Of a stretch of DNA of 64,000 nt, positions 13,680 through 29,579 are shown in pieces. Location of the stretch: assembly GCA_963573385.1 (NCBI GenBank), contig CAUYLG010021643.1, positions 1 through 64,000 of the forward strand, given 5' to 3'. How positions within the stretch are numbered: position 1 is the stretch's first letter; each line of letters starts with the position of its first letter. This stretch comes from Cacajao melanocephalus. Taxonomy: Eukaryota; Chordata; Mammalia; Primates; Pitheciidae. The notes below the pieces were generated by a model. It saw only the letters and a program-made list of their open reading frames with translations, was not told where the DNA came from and did not search any database. A program made the translations under genes and the position numbers.

Positions 13680-16600
13680 AATCACAGTGTGCTATGGTAT
13701 ATCTCTGGTTGGCCGAGGAGTTTGCTTCAGATAATTGGGTTCTGACTAGAAGGAAAGGAACATCAAAAGGAAGGTGCAATGTTTCCAAAGACAAATAAAA
13801 CCAAATGAATGCTACCATTTAGCAGTTTGACACTATTTGAATAGGGGCCATATTTGTTTGGGCCTTCAGAAACCAGAGAGGTGATCTGAAAAATGCTTCC
13901 TTCAATAATTGAAACTGTAATCTATAGAAACTGAGTCAGGGGAAATAACATCCTAAAAATTGGTCTATAAATGTGGTATTAATTGAAGTTTCAGGAATAA
14001 TTAAGTCTAGTCAAGGTGACCAGGCAAATTCTTAGGACCACATCGCTGGAATTGACAGTATTTCTGGAAATATCTACCCAATTGTTTGTATCATCACATA
14101 CTGAGGTAATTTTTTTTTTAAATGATCAAAGTGATATGCATGAGAAGATAGGTGAGGCAGGAGGAATTAAATGTGAACAGATGGATGCATTTGAACGGAA
14201 TTCTTCTTCTGGTTTATAGTTAAGATAAAACTATTTTAAAAAGTGGTTTAATTGAGAGCACTTGACTAGGGTAGAAGAAACATGAGTTTTCAAGGAAATC
14301 ATAGCATTTTCCTAGACTGGAGACCATTATTAGTGCATATTGCCAGGAGAGGTTTTCTGGCCACTAACTGTGTTTGTGCTCTTGGCAAATATCCTACTGA
14401 TATGGGGTTGATTGTATCAAGCTCTAATAACTTAGGATCCCCCAGCTGCTGATTTCTTTTGAAAATAAGTTTGCAAGAAATCTCTTGACCTTCATGTGGT
14501 ATTCTAGGTAGACTTCCCAGTTGGGGAGAAATGTTACTGCATAACCAGCTGGAGTGTTCTGGTGCATAAAACATTTGTTTATTCATTCAGAACATATTTG
14601 GTTGACTCTCACTATATGAAAGGCACTTTTATTTTTTATTGTAAATCATTAACCAAAAATTCTGATTTATCAATTAATCTCTTGTGGATTTAGGTGTTGT
14701 GATTCATTTTTCCAAGCCCGTATATCTCAGTAAAAGCTGGAAGGATATACTTTTGGAACCTGAAACTCTTGGAATCATTTTCTGTACTCCAGGAAATTTA
14801 GATATTTCTAATGTATTTTATTTACTGACCACAGTACTTACTGTAGCCAATTTGATATTTCTTAAGTTCTAACTTACCTCTTCTTATCATATTTGTTTTA
14901 CATTTATGTCCCCGAAGCTTATTTTTATTTGCTAAATAGTTGGGCCAAATTGTTACTGGACAATATCCTGGGACTATGGGACTCATGGTTTCCATCAGGG
15001 GAAGAGAGAGCCATGTTGACTGAGGGCAAATGGCTGGAAATTTTAAGAAGGGCAATTTAACATTCTAAACCTTTTCTAAATATTATAATTTAGAACTGAA
15101 TTCCAGAAATAGAATGTTTTCTATTTGCAGATGTGAACACTGTATAACTGAAAGAGGGGAGAGATAAAATATCTTGGTGGGAATTCCTGCATTGGATTGG
15201 AAGTTAGAACAGATGATCTTTGTGCTCATTCGGATTCTACGAATATAGGTTGAGAACTGTCCATTAGTTCCAATTTAAATCCTAAAGCGGGGGAGGGTAG
15301 GGAGGGGTGGATAACAAACCTAAGTATCTAAAACCCAAAGAAAGGAAGAAATTTTCCTCTCCTCCGAGATTTGTAAAGGTTCAGTTAATGCTGCATAGGG
15401 AAATCTGAAAAAAGAGTAGTTCTTTCATTCCCAAATGCCCTGAGCATTTTTCATCCCTTTCATTTCATTAATTAATGAATGAAACAAATACATTTAATCT
15501 TTCAGGAAATATGTGTCAAGTGCTACATTGCCAGGCTCAGTGATCTGTACCATGGAAGGGTTTTGGGTACGTTTTTAAATGACCAAATATCCTGAATAAA
15601 CCTCCAGACATTCAAATAAGTAGTGCAGAATCGTAAATCTAGCATATTTGAGGTTCTTTCTTAAAAGACATCTAAGTAGATATTGTTGGCCTTGGTGAGT
15701 GCTTTGTGTAGATTACCTTTATATTTCATAGTGCCTATATGAGATCTATTGTTGCCTCAATTTTAAAAATAAATGAATCTAAATGTTAAAAAGGGTCTGA
15801 AATTTGCCCAGGTTTATACATCTACTGGGTGCTGATCTAGATTTCAGTTGATACCCATTTGGTTCCAGTGTCCAAATGTGCAACACTGAAAAAAAATGTT
15901 CCTTTTTATAATATTCCACTGGCTTATAAATTGGCTTTAGATATACTCATGCCCCATCTCTCTGTGAAAACCCAATGTCCTCTTTTGTCTCATTTCCCTT
16001 ACTTTGAGAATTTAATTATCTGCCTGCAGCAAAATGCCACAAAGATTTTCATGAAAACTAAACCAAAGGAGGAAGAACAGTCATAATGTGTATTGATTTT
16101 TTTTTTCTGGCTTTTGCTTTATTTCTTTAGTTCCACTTTGACTATCTTTTAGGGTCTAATCATTGGCTAAATCTATGTTTTAATGAAGTCTTAAGAATCA
16201 TTTTCTGGGATGGCTATATAGAATAAGTTGGGTAACTGGATTCACAAATTTCTAGTTCTATTACGTGATACTCACATATTGCTTTTGCTCTGCACTGCCT
16301 CAGTTTCCTCATTTGGTAAAATGCAATTCTTCTAGAACACTTTATCTACATTAGAAAATGTCACTGGCTGCTTTTAGAAGATCTCATCTATTCATTCTTC
16401 ATTCACATAACAAACATGATTTGGGTGCCATTGTGTGCTGGGCCCTGTGCCAGGGCAGAGGATACCAATAAGAAAGGGGAAAACACCTCTAACTTATGGA
16501 TCGTATAGTCTATGTTTTAAAAAAAAGCATAGCCAAGAACTCATAGGTACTGTAGTAGCAGTGACCACTAGGCATTACACAAGCCTGCAGAAGATGAGCA

Positions 16601-16865
16601 GGTTACCTCATTATTCTAGAGAAGGATGCTGATGCCACTCCTGCAGGGTATTTGGAGCTGGCCTTCTGAGAGTCTCAGCACCTAGGTGCGTCAGGGCCCA
16701 GGTCTCTGTCAATTGTTCCTCATGCGAATATCCAATTACCAATAATAATGTTTTCTGCTGATGATAAATCTGGTCAAGGGAAAATTCTGGCCATAGACAT
16801 TTCTTTGTTAAAATTATAGTATGTAGTCCTGGCTCACACAAATTCATTAATGTGACATTTATTAG
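13680..16865 (+). other. Intron 48, last large unique part
   Basis: AT-rich intron. A perfect 16 bp palindrome TTCATTAATTAATGAA lies at 15464-15479. A diverged MIR-like patch may lie near 16280-16330. No exon supported. Confidence 0.55.
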
Positions 16866-16965
16866 TGGCAGAGGTTGCAGTGAGCTGAGATCCGAGATCG
16901 TGCCATTGCACTTCAGCATGGGCAACAAAAGCGACTCTGTCTCAAAAAAAAAAAAAAAAAAAAAA
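16866..16965 (+). mobile_element. 5'-truncated Alu (3' ~100 bp only)
   Basis: Only the end of the right monomer is present, from GGCAGAGGTTGCAGTGAGCT through 'CTCTGTCTC' into an uninterrupted A run of about 22. A small internal duplication GATCCGAGATC is present. Confidence 0.88.
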
Positions 16966-17220
16966 GATTTGAGAGTCACCACCTCCAGTTCACCAGGCCA
17001 TTGTGATATGCAAATGATCCAATGTCAACTTCCCACTGGGTTGTTTTTACTCACACAGTGACTACTGAAACCTTCCTAGACATACAACTAAAAAGGGCCT
17101 AAGACATATATGGAGAAAATGGAAAGATGATTGCAATTGACAGAAGAGGAATACATTGGATTCAGAATGAGCAAATAATCTTGCAACTTATTTTTTTTTT
17201 TCCTTTTAAAATCACTCTAG

Positions 17221-17398
17221 AGTGAACGCTCCTGAAGTTTCTTGTGATTTAACCATGACAGACAGCAGAAATAAAACAACCACTGTCAATTATGTACGTG
17301 ATACATTGTCTAACCCTTATGGCTGGATGGCTCTGCTCTTGGACCAAGAGATCTACACATTGCATTTTGAGAGCCTGTGGATCAACAGATCTCTGCAG
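17221..17398 (+). CDS. PKHD1: PKHD1 exon 49, residues 2578-2637
   Basis: The exon is 178 bases. Its first base completes Leu2578 (TT|A) and it ends at a codon boundary after Gln2637. The acceptor is preceded by a long pyrimidine tract (TTTTTTTTTTTCCTTTT ... ACTCTAG); the donor is CTGCAG|GTAACC. A competing AG two bases into the exon would shift the frame, so 17221 is chosen. The 59 full codons start [12 protein letters not shown] and end [13 protein letters not shown]-glycosylation sequons lie at N2595 and N2633. No stop or frameshift. The protein segment belongs to the extracellular region just before the second G8 domain; no named domain is visible within it. Confidence 0.95.
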
Positions 17399-18039
17399 GT
17401 AACCCAATTCATTAGTTGATATGTCCCATTCTCATGGGTTCTTATCTTTCTTTCTTTGAGATCGAAAACAAATGGGTTGAAAGAGGAGCAGTTTATCTCG
17501 TCATTGAAAGTCTTGGCATATTCTAACACTGATAAAGAAAACTGCAGTAGCATTTTGGCCAGATAAATATAAGCTAAATATGAGATTTGGTTGCTGTTTT
17601 AACTTGAAAATTTTAGAATCTATTCACATGTTATTGTGAATGTAGAATGGTTCCGCCTAAAAATTTGAACTTGTTAATACAATGAGAAATAACCTCTACA
17701 GATCTTATAGAATTGCATTTCTTTAAAAATTATTGGTTAATAGCCAATTTACCCTAGAGAGAACTGTTTGTAGCCAGAGAAAATGCCTTACCAAAGCATT
17801 TTTACATTGCATACTGCCACCTTGTGGTCAAAGCTTAATTTGCAAATAGAAGCCTGAGTCCCCAGGCTGGATTGGGTTAAGGAAGACAAATAACAGCAGT
17901 GAAGATGGAAATGGCCATCATAGCCTACTAGAAGCAGAGACATTCGAAGACTCCCATTGGAAATAAATAAATAAATAAATAAAAACATAATAAGTATGTG
18001 AAGCCTTCACTGACAACCAAGGTATCCAGGTACACTCAT
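17399..18039 (+). other. PKHD1: PKHD1 intron 49, start
   Basis: Intron 49 runs 17399-25228 (7,830 bases; GTAACC...CAG). This part is unique AT-rich sequence ending in an (AAAT)n run at 17961-17985. The 5' limit of the following L1 is uncertain and could lie somewhat before 18040. Confidence 0.7.
17961..17985 (+). repeat. (AAAT)n microsatellite
   Basis: About six perfect AAAT units, just upstream of the L1 5' end. Confidence 0.9.
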
Positions 18040-19218
18040 CAAAATTGACTACAAGGCTGGTGTGACCCACAGAGAGAAGGAAGAGCAGTGTGAGAAGAGG
18101 AACCCCGTCCCCCAGCCATGGGAGGCGGTAAGTGAGCGCACTACACAGTCAGGAAAACTGCTTTTTTCCACAGAATTATGCAACCCACGGATAAGAAGTT
18201 CCCACTCGTGAACCCGCATCACCAGGGCCTAGTGTCCTAAGCCTGGAACACGCAGATTCTTACAGCCTCTCAGCTGGAATCTACTTAAGCCTACCAAACT
18301 CCCAGGGGGAGGGGCGACCAGAATCGGCTTTTGCTGCCTGCTGTCTAAGCCATTTGAGCTCCTTGGAGGAGAGGCAGCAGCCAGCACTGGGACCTGTAAC
18401 TGCCTAACATGCTAAGCTCCCTGGGTGGGGGAAGGGTGACACCCATTTCTATAGCTCCAGGCTGCACTTTTCCCCAGCTGGAGCCAGGGAGGCTGGATGG
18501 CTTTGTCCCAGTCTTGTCCCCACAGCCCAGCACACCGGCTATGGCAGTCTGAAGCTAGAGTGCCTTTTCAGGCCTAACTCTGAACCATCCTTCCTCAGTG
18601 GGCAGGGCTTCCCCACAGGATCTCTGATAACTCCAGCCAGAAGCTCAGGGACAGAATTCAGATCTCCCTGGGCCTGAACCCCTAGGGGGAGGGGGTAGCT
18701 GCAGTCTCTGTGGACCTGCAGACTTAGCCTCTACTCCTCGTAGTTCTGAGGAACCCAGGCAGCCCAGACAAGTGGATTCCCCCCAGTGAAACACAGCCTC
18801 TCAACTAAGGGACAAAGTGCTTCATTAAATGCGTCCTGCTCCTCATGCCAGCGAACTGGGTGAACCCTCCAACAGGGATTGTCAGACACCCTATAGAGGA
18901 GTGATCCTACTGGCATCAGGTTGGTGCCCCTTGAGGTCAGAGATCCCAGAAGAAGTAACAGGCACCTATCTTTGCTACTCTCCAGCCTCCTTGAGTGACA
19001 TCTCCAGGCACAGGAGCGAATCAGATGAATATGGCCTGAAGTGAATCCCCAGCAAACTACAGCAGCCTTATGGAAGAGGGACCTGAAAGAAAAACAAACA
19101 AGCAGAAAGCGACAACAACAGCATGATCATCAACAACAACAACAACAAAAAGGCCCCCACAAAAACCCCATCCAAGGATCAGCAGCCTCAAAGACTAAAA
19201 CTAGACAAACTCAGAAAA

Positions 19219-20249
19219 ATGAGAAAGAATCAATGAAAAAATGCTGAAAACCAAAAAGGCCAAAGTGCCTGTTCTCCAAATGATCACAGTGTCTGTCCAT
19301 CAAGGGCACAGAACTGGATGGAAGATAAGATGGATGAACTGACAGAAGTAGGCTTCAGAAGATGGGTCATAAAAAACTATGATGAACTAAAGGAGCGTGT
19401 TCTAACCCAATCCAAAGAAGCTAAGAACCTTAAAAATGGTTAGAGGAATTGCAAGCTAGAATATTCAGTTTAGAGAGGAACATAAACGATCTGATGGAGC
19501 CAAAAACACAGCACAAGAATTTTGTGAAGCACACACAAGTATCAACAGCTGAATTAACCAAGTGGAAGAGAGGATATCAGAGTTTGAAGACCACCTCACT
19601 GAAATAAGACATACAGATAAGAATAGAGAAAAAAAGAATGAAAAGGAATGAACAAGGCCTCCAAGAAACACGGGACTTCATAAAAAGACTGAACCTATGA
19701 TTGATTGGAGTACCAGAAGGAGACAGGGAGAATGGAAAAAAACTGGAAAACACACTTCAGGTTGTTATCTAGGAGAACTTCCCCAACTTCCCCAACCTAG
19801 CAAGACAGGCCAACATGCAAATTCAGGAAATACAGAGAACACCATTAAGATTCTCCATGAGAAGTTCAACCACAAGACACATAATCATCAGATTCTCCAA
19901 GGTCAAAATGAAGAAAACACTATTAAAGGCAGCCAGAGAGAAAGGCCAGGTCACTTAAAAAGGGAAGCCCATCAGACTAACAGCAGACTTCTCAGCAGAA
20001 ACTCTGCGAGCCAGCGGAGGTTGGGGGCCAATATTCAACATTCTTAAAGAAAAGACTTTTCAATGCAGAATGTCATATCCAGCCAAACTAAGCTTCATAA
20101 GTGAAGGAGAAATAAAATTATTTCCAGATAAGCAAATGCTGAGGGGTTTCATTACCACCAGGCCTGCTCTGCAAGAGCTTCTGAAAGAAGCACTAAATAT
20201 GGAAAGAAAAAACTGGTACCAGCCACTACAAAAACACACCAAAGTATAA
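19219..20249 (+). pseudogene. L1 ORF1 remnant (RNA-binding chaperone)
   Basis: L1 ORF1 normally encodes a ~338-residue coiled-coil RNA-binding protein that coats L1 RNA. I place the start at the ATG at 19219 and the end at the TAA at 20247-20249, by position relative to the 5' UTR and the inter-ORF spacer. The longest remaining piece, near 19697-20047, is in a shifted frame. In-frame stops (for example near 19440 and 19648) and indels break the frame. The downstream part (20050-20245) still looks like the C-terminal region on inspection of the nucleotides. Non-functional. Confidence 0.75.
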
Positions 20250-20312
20250 ATACCAATGACACTATGAAGAAACTGCATCAACTAGTGTGGAAAACAAGCA
20301 AATAGCATCATG

Positions 20313-24095
<3,783 letters not shown>

Positions 24096-24554
24096 GAATG
24101 CATGGCCATAGAGGGGAACAACACACATCAGGGCCTGGTGGGGGGTAAGAGGTGAGAGAAGGGAACTTAGAGGATGGGTCAATAGGTGCAGCAAACCACC
24201 ATGATACACATGTACCTATGTAATATACTTGCACGTTTTGCACACATATCCTGTTTTTTTTTTTATTTTTAGAAATAAAAAAAATGGCCACATGGAAAGT
24301 GAGTACATTTTTCCATATTTTTAAACAGCAATCCAGTGGAATTCCCTAAGCTTCTTTTCATGCTTTTAACATATATATTTCCTCCTATCTCATCATACAT
24401 ATTCCCCCTTACCGTCATGAGAGTGTATCTTAGGGAGACAGAGCTGTGCCATGGTTATGCGGAATTCAGAACAGAATTGCTTTTGATCTTCTCACCATGC
24501 TTTCAGAAAGGATGCACACTTCTCTTCCCTTGCTTGAGATTCCCGTGATAGCAT

Positions 24555-24805
24555 TCTGGAGAATTTTCATGCAGTGAAAACAGTAGGATGTGCCTCTGGA
24601 GGCGGATACCCTAGGTTTATGTCCTGATGCAGCACTCTTCTGCTTTGTGATATGGGGCAAGCTACTGAACCTCAGCCTGCCTGTTTCCTCAACTATAAAA
24701 TGGGACAGTAAGCGTAACAATGGGGGTGGGGAGTCTTTCAAGGACTGAATGACTGGAGTGAATAGTGCCTGATTGCATAGTAAATGCTTCAACATTGTTA
24801 GCTAT
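24555..24805 (-). repeat. MIR, antisense
   Basis: The reversed MIR pattern is clear: 'ATGGGGCAAGCTACTGAACC', 'CTCAGCCTGCCTGTTTCCTC', 'TATAAAATGGGACAGTAA', then 'ATAGTAAATGCTTCAACA'. Confidence 0.75.
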
Positions 24806-24844
24806 TATTGTGATAAATGGATGACATGCCTATCACTGCCTGCC

Positions 24845-25000
24845 TCTTCAAGTCATGGGAAAAACTGCAAAGTCATTCTAGACCTGGCCTTGTCTCTTCT
24901 AGCTGTTTGACTTGAGGCAAGTCAGTTTACATGTCTTGGCCTTGGTTTTCTCCTCTGTTATTGAGATTGTGAAACAAGATGAACCTTATGGCATCTTTCA
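24845..25000 (-). repeat. Second MIR-like fragment, antisense
   Basis: 'CTAGCTGTTTGACTTGAGGC', 'AAGTCAGTTTACATGTCTTGG' (shortened) and 'TTTCTCCTCTGTTATTGAGA' follow the reversed MIR core. Weaker than its neighbour. Confidence 0.5.
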
Positions 25001-25228
25001 GTCTTCATAGTCTGATTTTGCAGCTCTAGTTATGAATTTTTTATGATGTAGATTTAAGTCGGCCCATTTCCCACAAGAAAAGTACAATCTGGGTCTGAAC
25101 TGCATGATTTCTAAGCTATCCCATCTGTGTTCTCTGTAGTTGTTTTGACAGGGGGGTGTGGTGGAGTGGGTGGAATGAGGGGGGTTCCTTAATAAATGAG
25201 CACTATTGTGTTTTTCTTTCACTTCCAG

Positions 25229-25424
25229 TACTCAGCAACCTTTGACAACTTCGCTCCTGGTAATTACCTATGGCTGGTGCACACAGATTTGCCACCTTAC
25301 CCTGACATCTTCCTAAAATGTGGGACTCGAGTGGGTCTGTCTTTTCCATTTCTTCCATCACCAGCTCAGAACCAAGGATGTGACTGGTTCTTCAATAGCC
25401 AGTTGAGGCAACTCACTTATCTGG
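25229..25424 (+). CDS. PKHD1: PKHD1 exon 50, residues 2638-2703 (last codon split)
   Basis: The exon is 196 bases, enters in phase 0 and ends with the first base of codon 2703. The acceptor is TTTCTTTCACTTCCAG|TAC; the donor is TATCTGG|GTAAGT. The translation starts [17 protein letters not shown] and ends SQLRQLTYL. This exon fixes gene and numbering: S2639 is TCA, G2648 is GGT (25259-25261), R2671 is CGA (25328-25330) and W2690 is TGG (25385-25387). These are positions I recall from the polycystic kidney literature as S2639X, G2648S, R2671X and W2690R. All four are wild type here, and R2671 is a CpG-containing Arg codon that becomes a stop by C-to-T. Two cysteines (C2668, C2688) may pair in the ectodomain. 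Confidence 0.97.
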
Positions 25425-25544
25425 GTAAGTATCCAATTGGATGAATGTTTTGTGAGCACATAGTCAGAAATCGCCAATCACCCTTGAATTCTAGACATTT
25501 GTGCTGTGAAGTATTGAGGATCTCAGCTGTGTGTTATGGTTGAG
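25425..25544 (+). other. PKHD1: Start of PKHD1 intron 50 (25425-36630)
   Basis: The intron is 11,206 bases with donor GTAAGT. Its contents are listed in the following entries; the acceptor region before exon 51 has two candidate AGs. Confidence 0.85.
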
Positions 25545-25760
25545 TGAGTGTGCTCTGAAGTCTGACTGCCTGGGTTTAAATCCCAGCTCCAATACTCACC
25601 AGCTGGCGTGCAAGAGTCTCTCTAAGGCTCAGCCTCCTTCTGTATAGAGAGGTATGACCGTAGGGCGTACCTCAAAGGATAGGAAATTTAATAAAGAATA
25701 ACATGTAAATGTCTTAAGCAGAGAGTCTAGCCCACAAAACATGCTTACTAGACATTGGTA
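25545..25760 (-). repeat. MIR, antisense
   Basis: 'GAAGTCTGACTGCCTGGGTT', 'TAAATCCCAGCTCCAATACT', 'CACCAGCTGGCGTGCAAG' and 'TAGACATTGGTAGTTATTAAT'-type ending follow the reversed MIR consensus. Confidence 0.8.
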
Positions 25761-25847
25761 GTTATTAATAATATCTTTATGTTAGGGTGTGTCATACTGG
25801 TTTGTAGTGAAACAATTGCACATGTAAAGATGGATGTTGTGCTTTAG

Positions 25848-25896
25848 TCCAGGAGTTTGAGACCAGCCAGGGCAGCAAAGCAAAACCTCTTCTCTC

Positions 25897-25933
<37 letters not shown>

Positions 25934-26095
25934 GCATGGTGGCACGTGCCTGTAGTCTCAGTTACTTAGGCAGCTGAGGTGGGAGGATAGCTTGAGCCCA
26001 GGAGGTTGAGCCTGCAGTGATCCAGGAGCATGCCACTGCAGTTCAGCCTAGGCAACAGACTGAGACGCCATCACAAAAATTTAAAAAAAAAAAAA
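25848..26095 (+). mobile_element. Old Alu (AluJ-like), 5' truncated, with long internal A run
   Basis: It starts inside the left monomer (CAGGAGTTTGAGACCAGCCA) and has an expanded middle A-run of about 31 bases (25898-25928). The right monomer reads ATCTGGGCATGGTGGCACGT, and the end is A-rich near 26080-26100. Its high divergence fits AluJ. Confidence 0.85.
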
Positions 26096-26109
26096 AAAGA
26101 GAAAAAAAT

Positions 26110-29100
26110 GGATGGCTGATTATGACCATTGATATGAGGAACAGTAGAGAGTGCAAGGTAGAGGGTGTCAATGCAGAGAGAGGCTGAATTAAGACTGAAG
26201 TTTATGTTGAAGGCCAAGAAGAAAAACCTTTGATGAGAATCTGAGGTCAGGAAGATGAGTAGTATGGAGGGCCGATATGAACACCAGGGGTGGACCATGT
26301 TGGTTTACGTCAAGATTAGCATGAGGATGAAGGAATCAGGAACCCTACTGTGACTGCAGAATCACAGAAGTCAAAGGTTTTTTCTTATCTTCATACTGTA
26401 CATGTTTCACAGGATCCCAGTGTGAGAGTCAGGACTATCCACTTCATTTGATTTCCTGGAGTTTATTTAATGTTCCTTTTCCATACCATGTCAGCATTGG
26501 TCACTCTGAGCACCCTGGTACCTACTTGTTCCAATCTCAGCTCACTGTGAGGCCATTTCCTACAGTTGTGTGTAAAAAGGAGAATCTGGCTAAGTAGGTT
26601 TCAAGAACAATTTTGTTATAAACTGCTCTTAGCAGATCCTGGTCAAATTCAGGGGATCTTATTAGCATAACAAGTTCTAGCCCCTGCCATAAATCCAAGG
26701 TGGCCATGGATTTAGAGGGTGAAGCAATGGTCCTGAGTCCGTTCCTTGCCTTTCTCACTTGTGCCTAACCATAAGTCAAGTGAGTCAGACCTATAGGTGA
26801 GCTCCAGAACTGTTAAATTTTAATAGCATCAGAGAGGAGAGTCTGGTGCTCCCTTGGTATTTTTTTTTTATGTCTTTGTCAAAAGGATTGTTGTATATTT
26901 TATTTGCACTGAATTGTACCATTCAAATTTTATTTCTGATTTGATCCATTCATGAATGTAACCTAAAACTATAAAAACTTAGGATGGACAGAGATTCCTA
27001 AGATTGTTTTACCACTTCAGCCGAATACAGTCATAAATAAGAGTAAATAGTTGCCGTTAACTTTATGGCTATTCACTTGATATGTATTCTGGAACAAAAT
27101 TTTAATTTGAATTGCTCTTTTTCCATTACTTAGCCTGCTTCCAAAGTGGCTGTCTTGTCCATAGGTCATATTCTGTTCATGAACTGCAAGATAATTTGAA
27201 TACTCAAATAAGCTAAACATAATAAAAACCATTTATGATACAAAGAAAAAAAATCAAATCATGCAGCTATAGATTTTCTTCCCTTCTGATAGCATTATTA
27301 ATTGAATTAATAGCAAGTTACGCTATTATATACACATCTGTATAAATAGCTGTGTGCATGTGTGCTTATATGTACATGTACATCTGTATCTGTGCATATG
27401 TATGATGCAAATGAATGTCTTAATATAAAACATTTCTATTAGGTAGATAACCTTTATTAATTTTTAAAAATTATTTGTATTGGAATATCCTAGTATCTCC
27501 TCCTTCGAATATGAGTTGGAAAAGACATAAGAAGTCACAGAAGATTTGTTGAATGTTTGATAAACTTGGAGACTCTTGCTTCTTGAAGGGATTCCCAGTA
27601 GGAGCTTTTATGGTCATTGGTGCCCCCTTTATCCTCTGAGTGTACAGAGTAAATAGCTGGCTAGATCTTCTATTCTCATTTCCGGGCTGTCACAGTGACG
27701 GTATGAGGACTCAGGAGGAACTGAGGCTCACCCTGCTCCTCCATGGCAGTGCGCCACATGGCTAATACTGGGTTGTGCAAATTTAGCTGTAATTTTGGGT
27801 ATTATCTGTGTAAAGTTTATAAGATCTATAGCAAGGTGGTGATTAGACTTCTACATTTTCCGTATACCTGACTGCATTTCCCAGTGCCATAATGGTAGTT
27901 GCTGTTGCTGGTACCTGAGCAAGAGCCCAAGGAGTAGAGTTGCAGTTCTGTGCCATGCATTTTACATATTGATTAGATTGTTACTTTCACTTAGCTGTCT
28001 TTTTCAGACCACTTTTCCTTATCGGACCATGACTGAGATAATTTACATAAAACATAATCTATGCAGATAGCGAGAGTTAAGACCACATAATCTATGTGGA
28101 CATATTCCTGGGATGAAGAACATGGGAATGTGGTGTACACAGAAGTTTATTTTATTGTAGGGAAGCTGCTTGATCTCTTTCAGGGCCTCAGAATTCCATA
28201 TTAGATTTTTTGAGGTGTGTGGCTCCTTTTTTTGGCTGCTATTTCATTGAGAGCGCTGCTTCACTGACAATTGGCTGAATTTCATTCACTGGTTGACCAC
28301 TTCTAAGTGGGCCATCTTTTGTATTGCTTTACCACATCCCCCAGGATAGGAAGTTCTAGAAAAATCACAATTATCTTCATTTCCTCTCTTTGGCTGCTGC
28401 ATACGTGATTTAAGATACCTGACTCATCTTAGACCCAGCTGAGAGTGGAAAAAACCTGAACCCAGGCATTCTAGCTCCTGGCTGTGGATCTCTCCACTAG
28501 AGTGTGCTGCCCACTAAATAATCGTGGATCACTGACCAGAAAGGATCGTGGAGGTGCTAGGCAGGGTTATGGGAGAACACGTCTCATGGATCCCCAGTGA
28601 CAAAGAAAAAAAACTCCTACACATACAATATGTTTTGACCCTTGCATTTTTCTTTTCTACCAAGGCAAGTTTTGTCTTTGTTCAGCAAACAGTTTCACGG
28701 AGTGCAGTTTTTTTGGAAAGCTCATGGCCAGAGCTTGGGGCTTAGGGTTTTAATCAGTGGCTGGCTGGTTATTTTACCTGGGGCATAGTGTTATAATTGC
28801 TCCATGCCTCAATGGCTTTATTTACACAGCAAGGTTAAGAATACTCACTTGTCTTTTGGAACTGTGGTACAAAACACCCAAACATATTCAAGGGTGGTTA
28901 GTGTGCTATGTTACTTTGTAAACATTTTCCTGATAGACTATTTCTCTAGATTTTTTCTTTCTTTATAGACAATTAACAATATCATGTGTCATAAACTAAG
29001 TGTATATGTTATAACCATTTTGAAAGGATCTCCCTCTATTTTATTACATTTTTGTGAGACAACTGAGATTCACAATAATATGACATATATGATATATTGT

Positions 29101-29579
29101 TCCCGTGATTGAAATCTGATGCCACTTAAGCAATTGTTAGCCACAGAATAAGATAACCTAGCTCATTAAAAAATATCTGTTAGGGAGATTAGTTCACGTT
29201 GTCTTTCTAAGCCACTGAGAATTTTGCCCAAGGAGCTACTTACAAAACAGACCACAGGTAAAGTACTTATGTGCGCTATCGTTTGTGTTAGGACCCCGCA
29301 GGAGCAATATTTGATGTGATAAACTATTATGAGTATGATGAACTATTATTGCTTGTCCCTACCATAGCTTCTGTGCCATGCTGGGGAATGGTATGACTGT
29401 AGAACAAGTGTTCTTTTATATTTGCAAAGTTGGGAGAAAAATCCAGCAAGCCCATTTTTCCCTTCGCGTGATTTGATGCACTGACTGCTCATGTCTCTGC
29501 CTTACAGAGCCAGTTTCCCACTACCTCTTTCCCTGCTGTTTTTTTCCAAGGATGTTTCAGTTCATGGTGAACTATTTTT
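26110..29579 (+). other. Intron 50, unique AT-rich part
   Basis: No exon or confident repeat. There is a TG/CA- and TATG-rich patch at 27320-27410 and a short inverted repeat CCACATA/TATGTGG near 28083-28100. Open frames up to about 75 codons look incidental. Confidence 0.5.

Noticed and set aside
16611..16982. 123-codon minus-strand frame with a run of phenylalanine
   Set aside because: The Phe run is the translated poly-A tail of the truncated Alu; not a gene.
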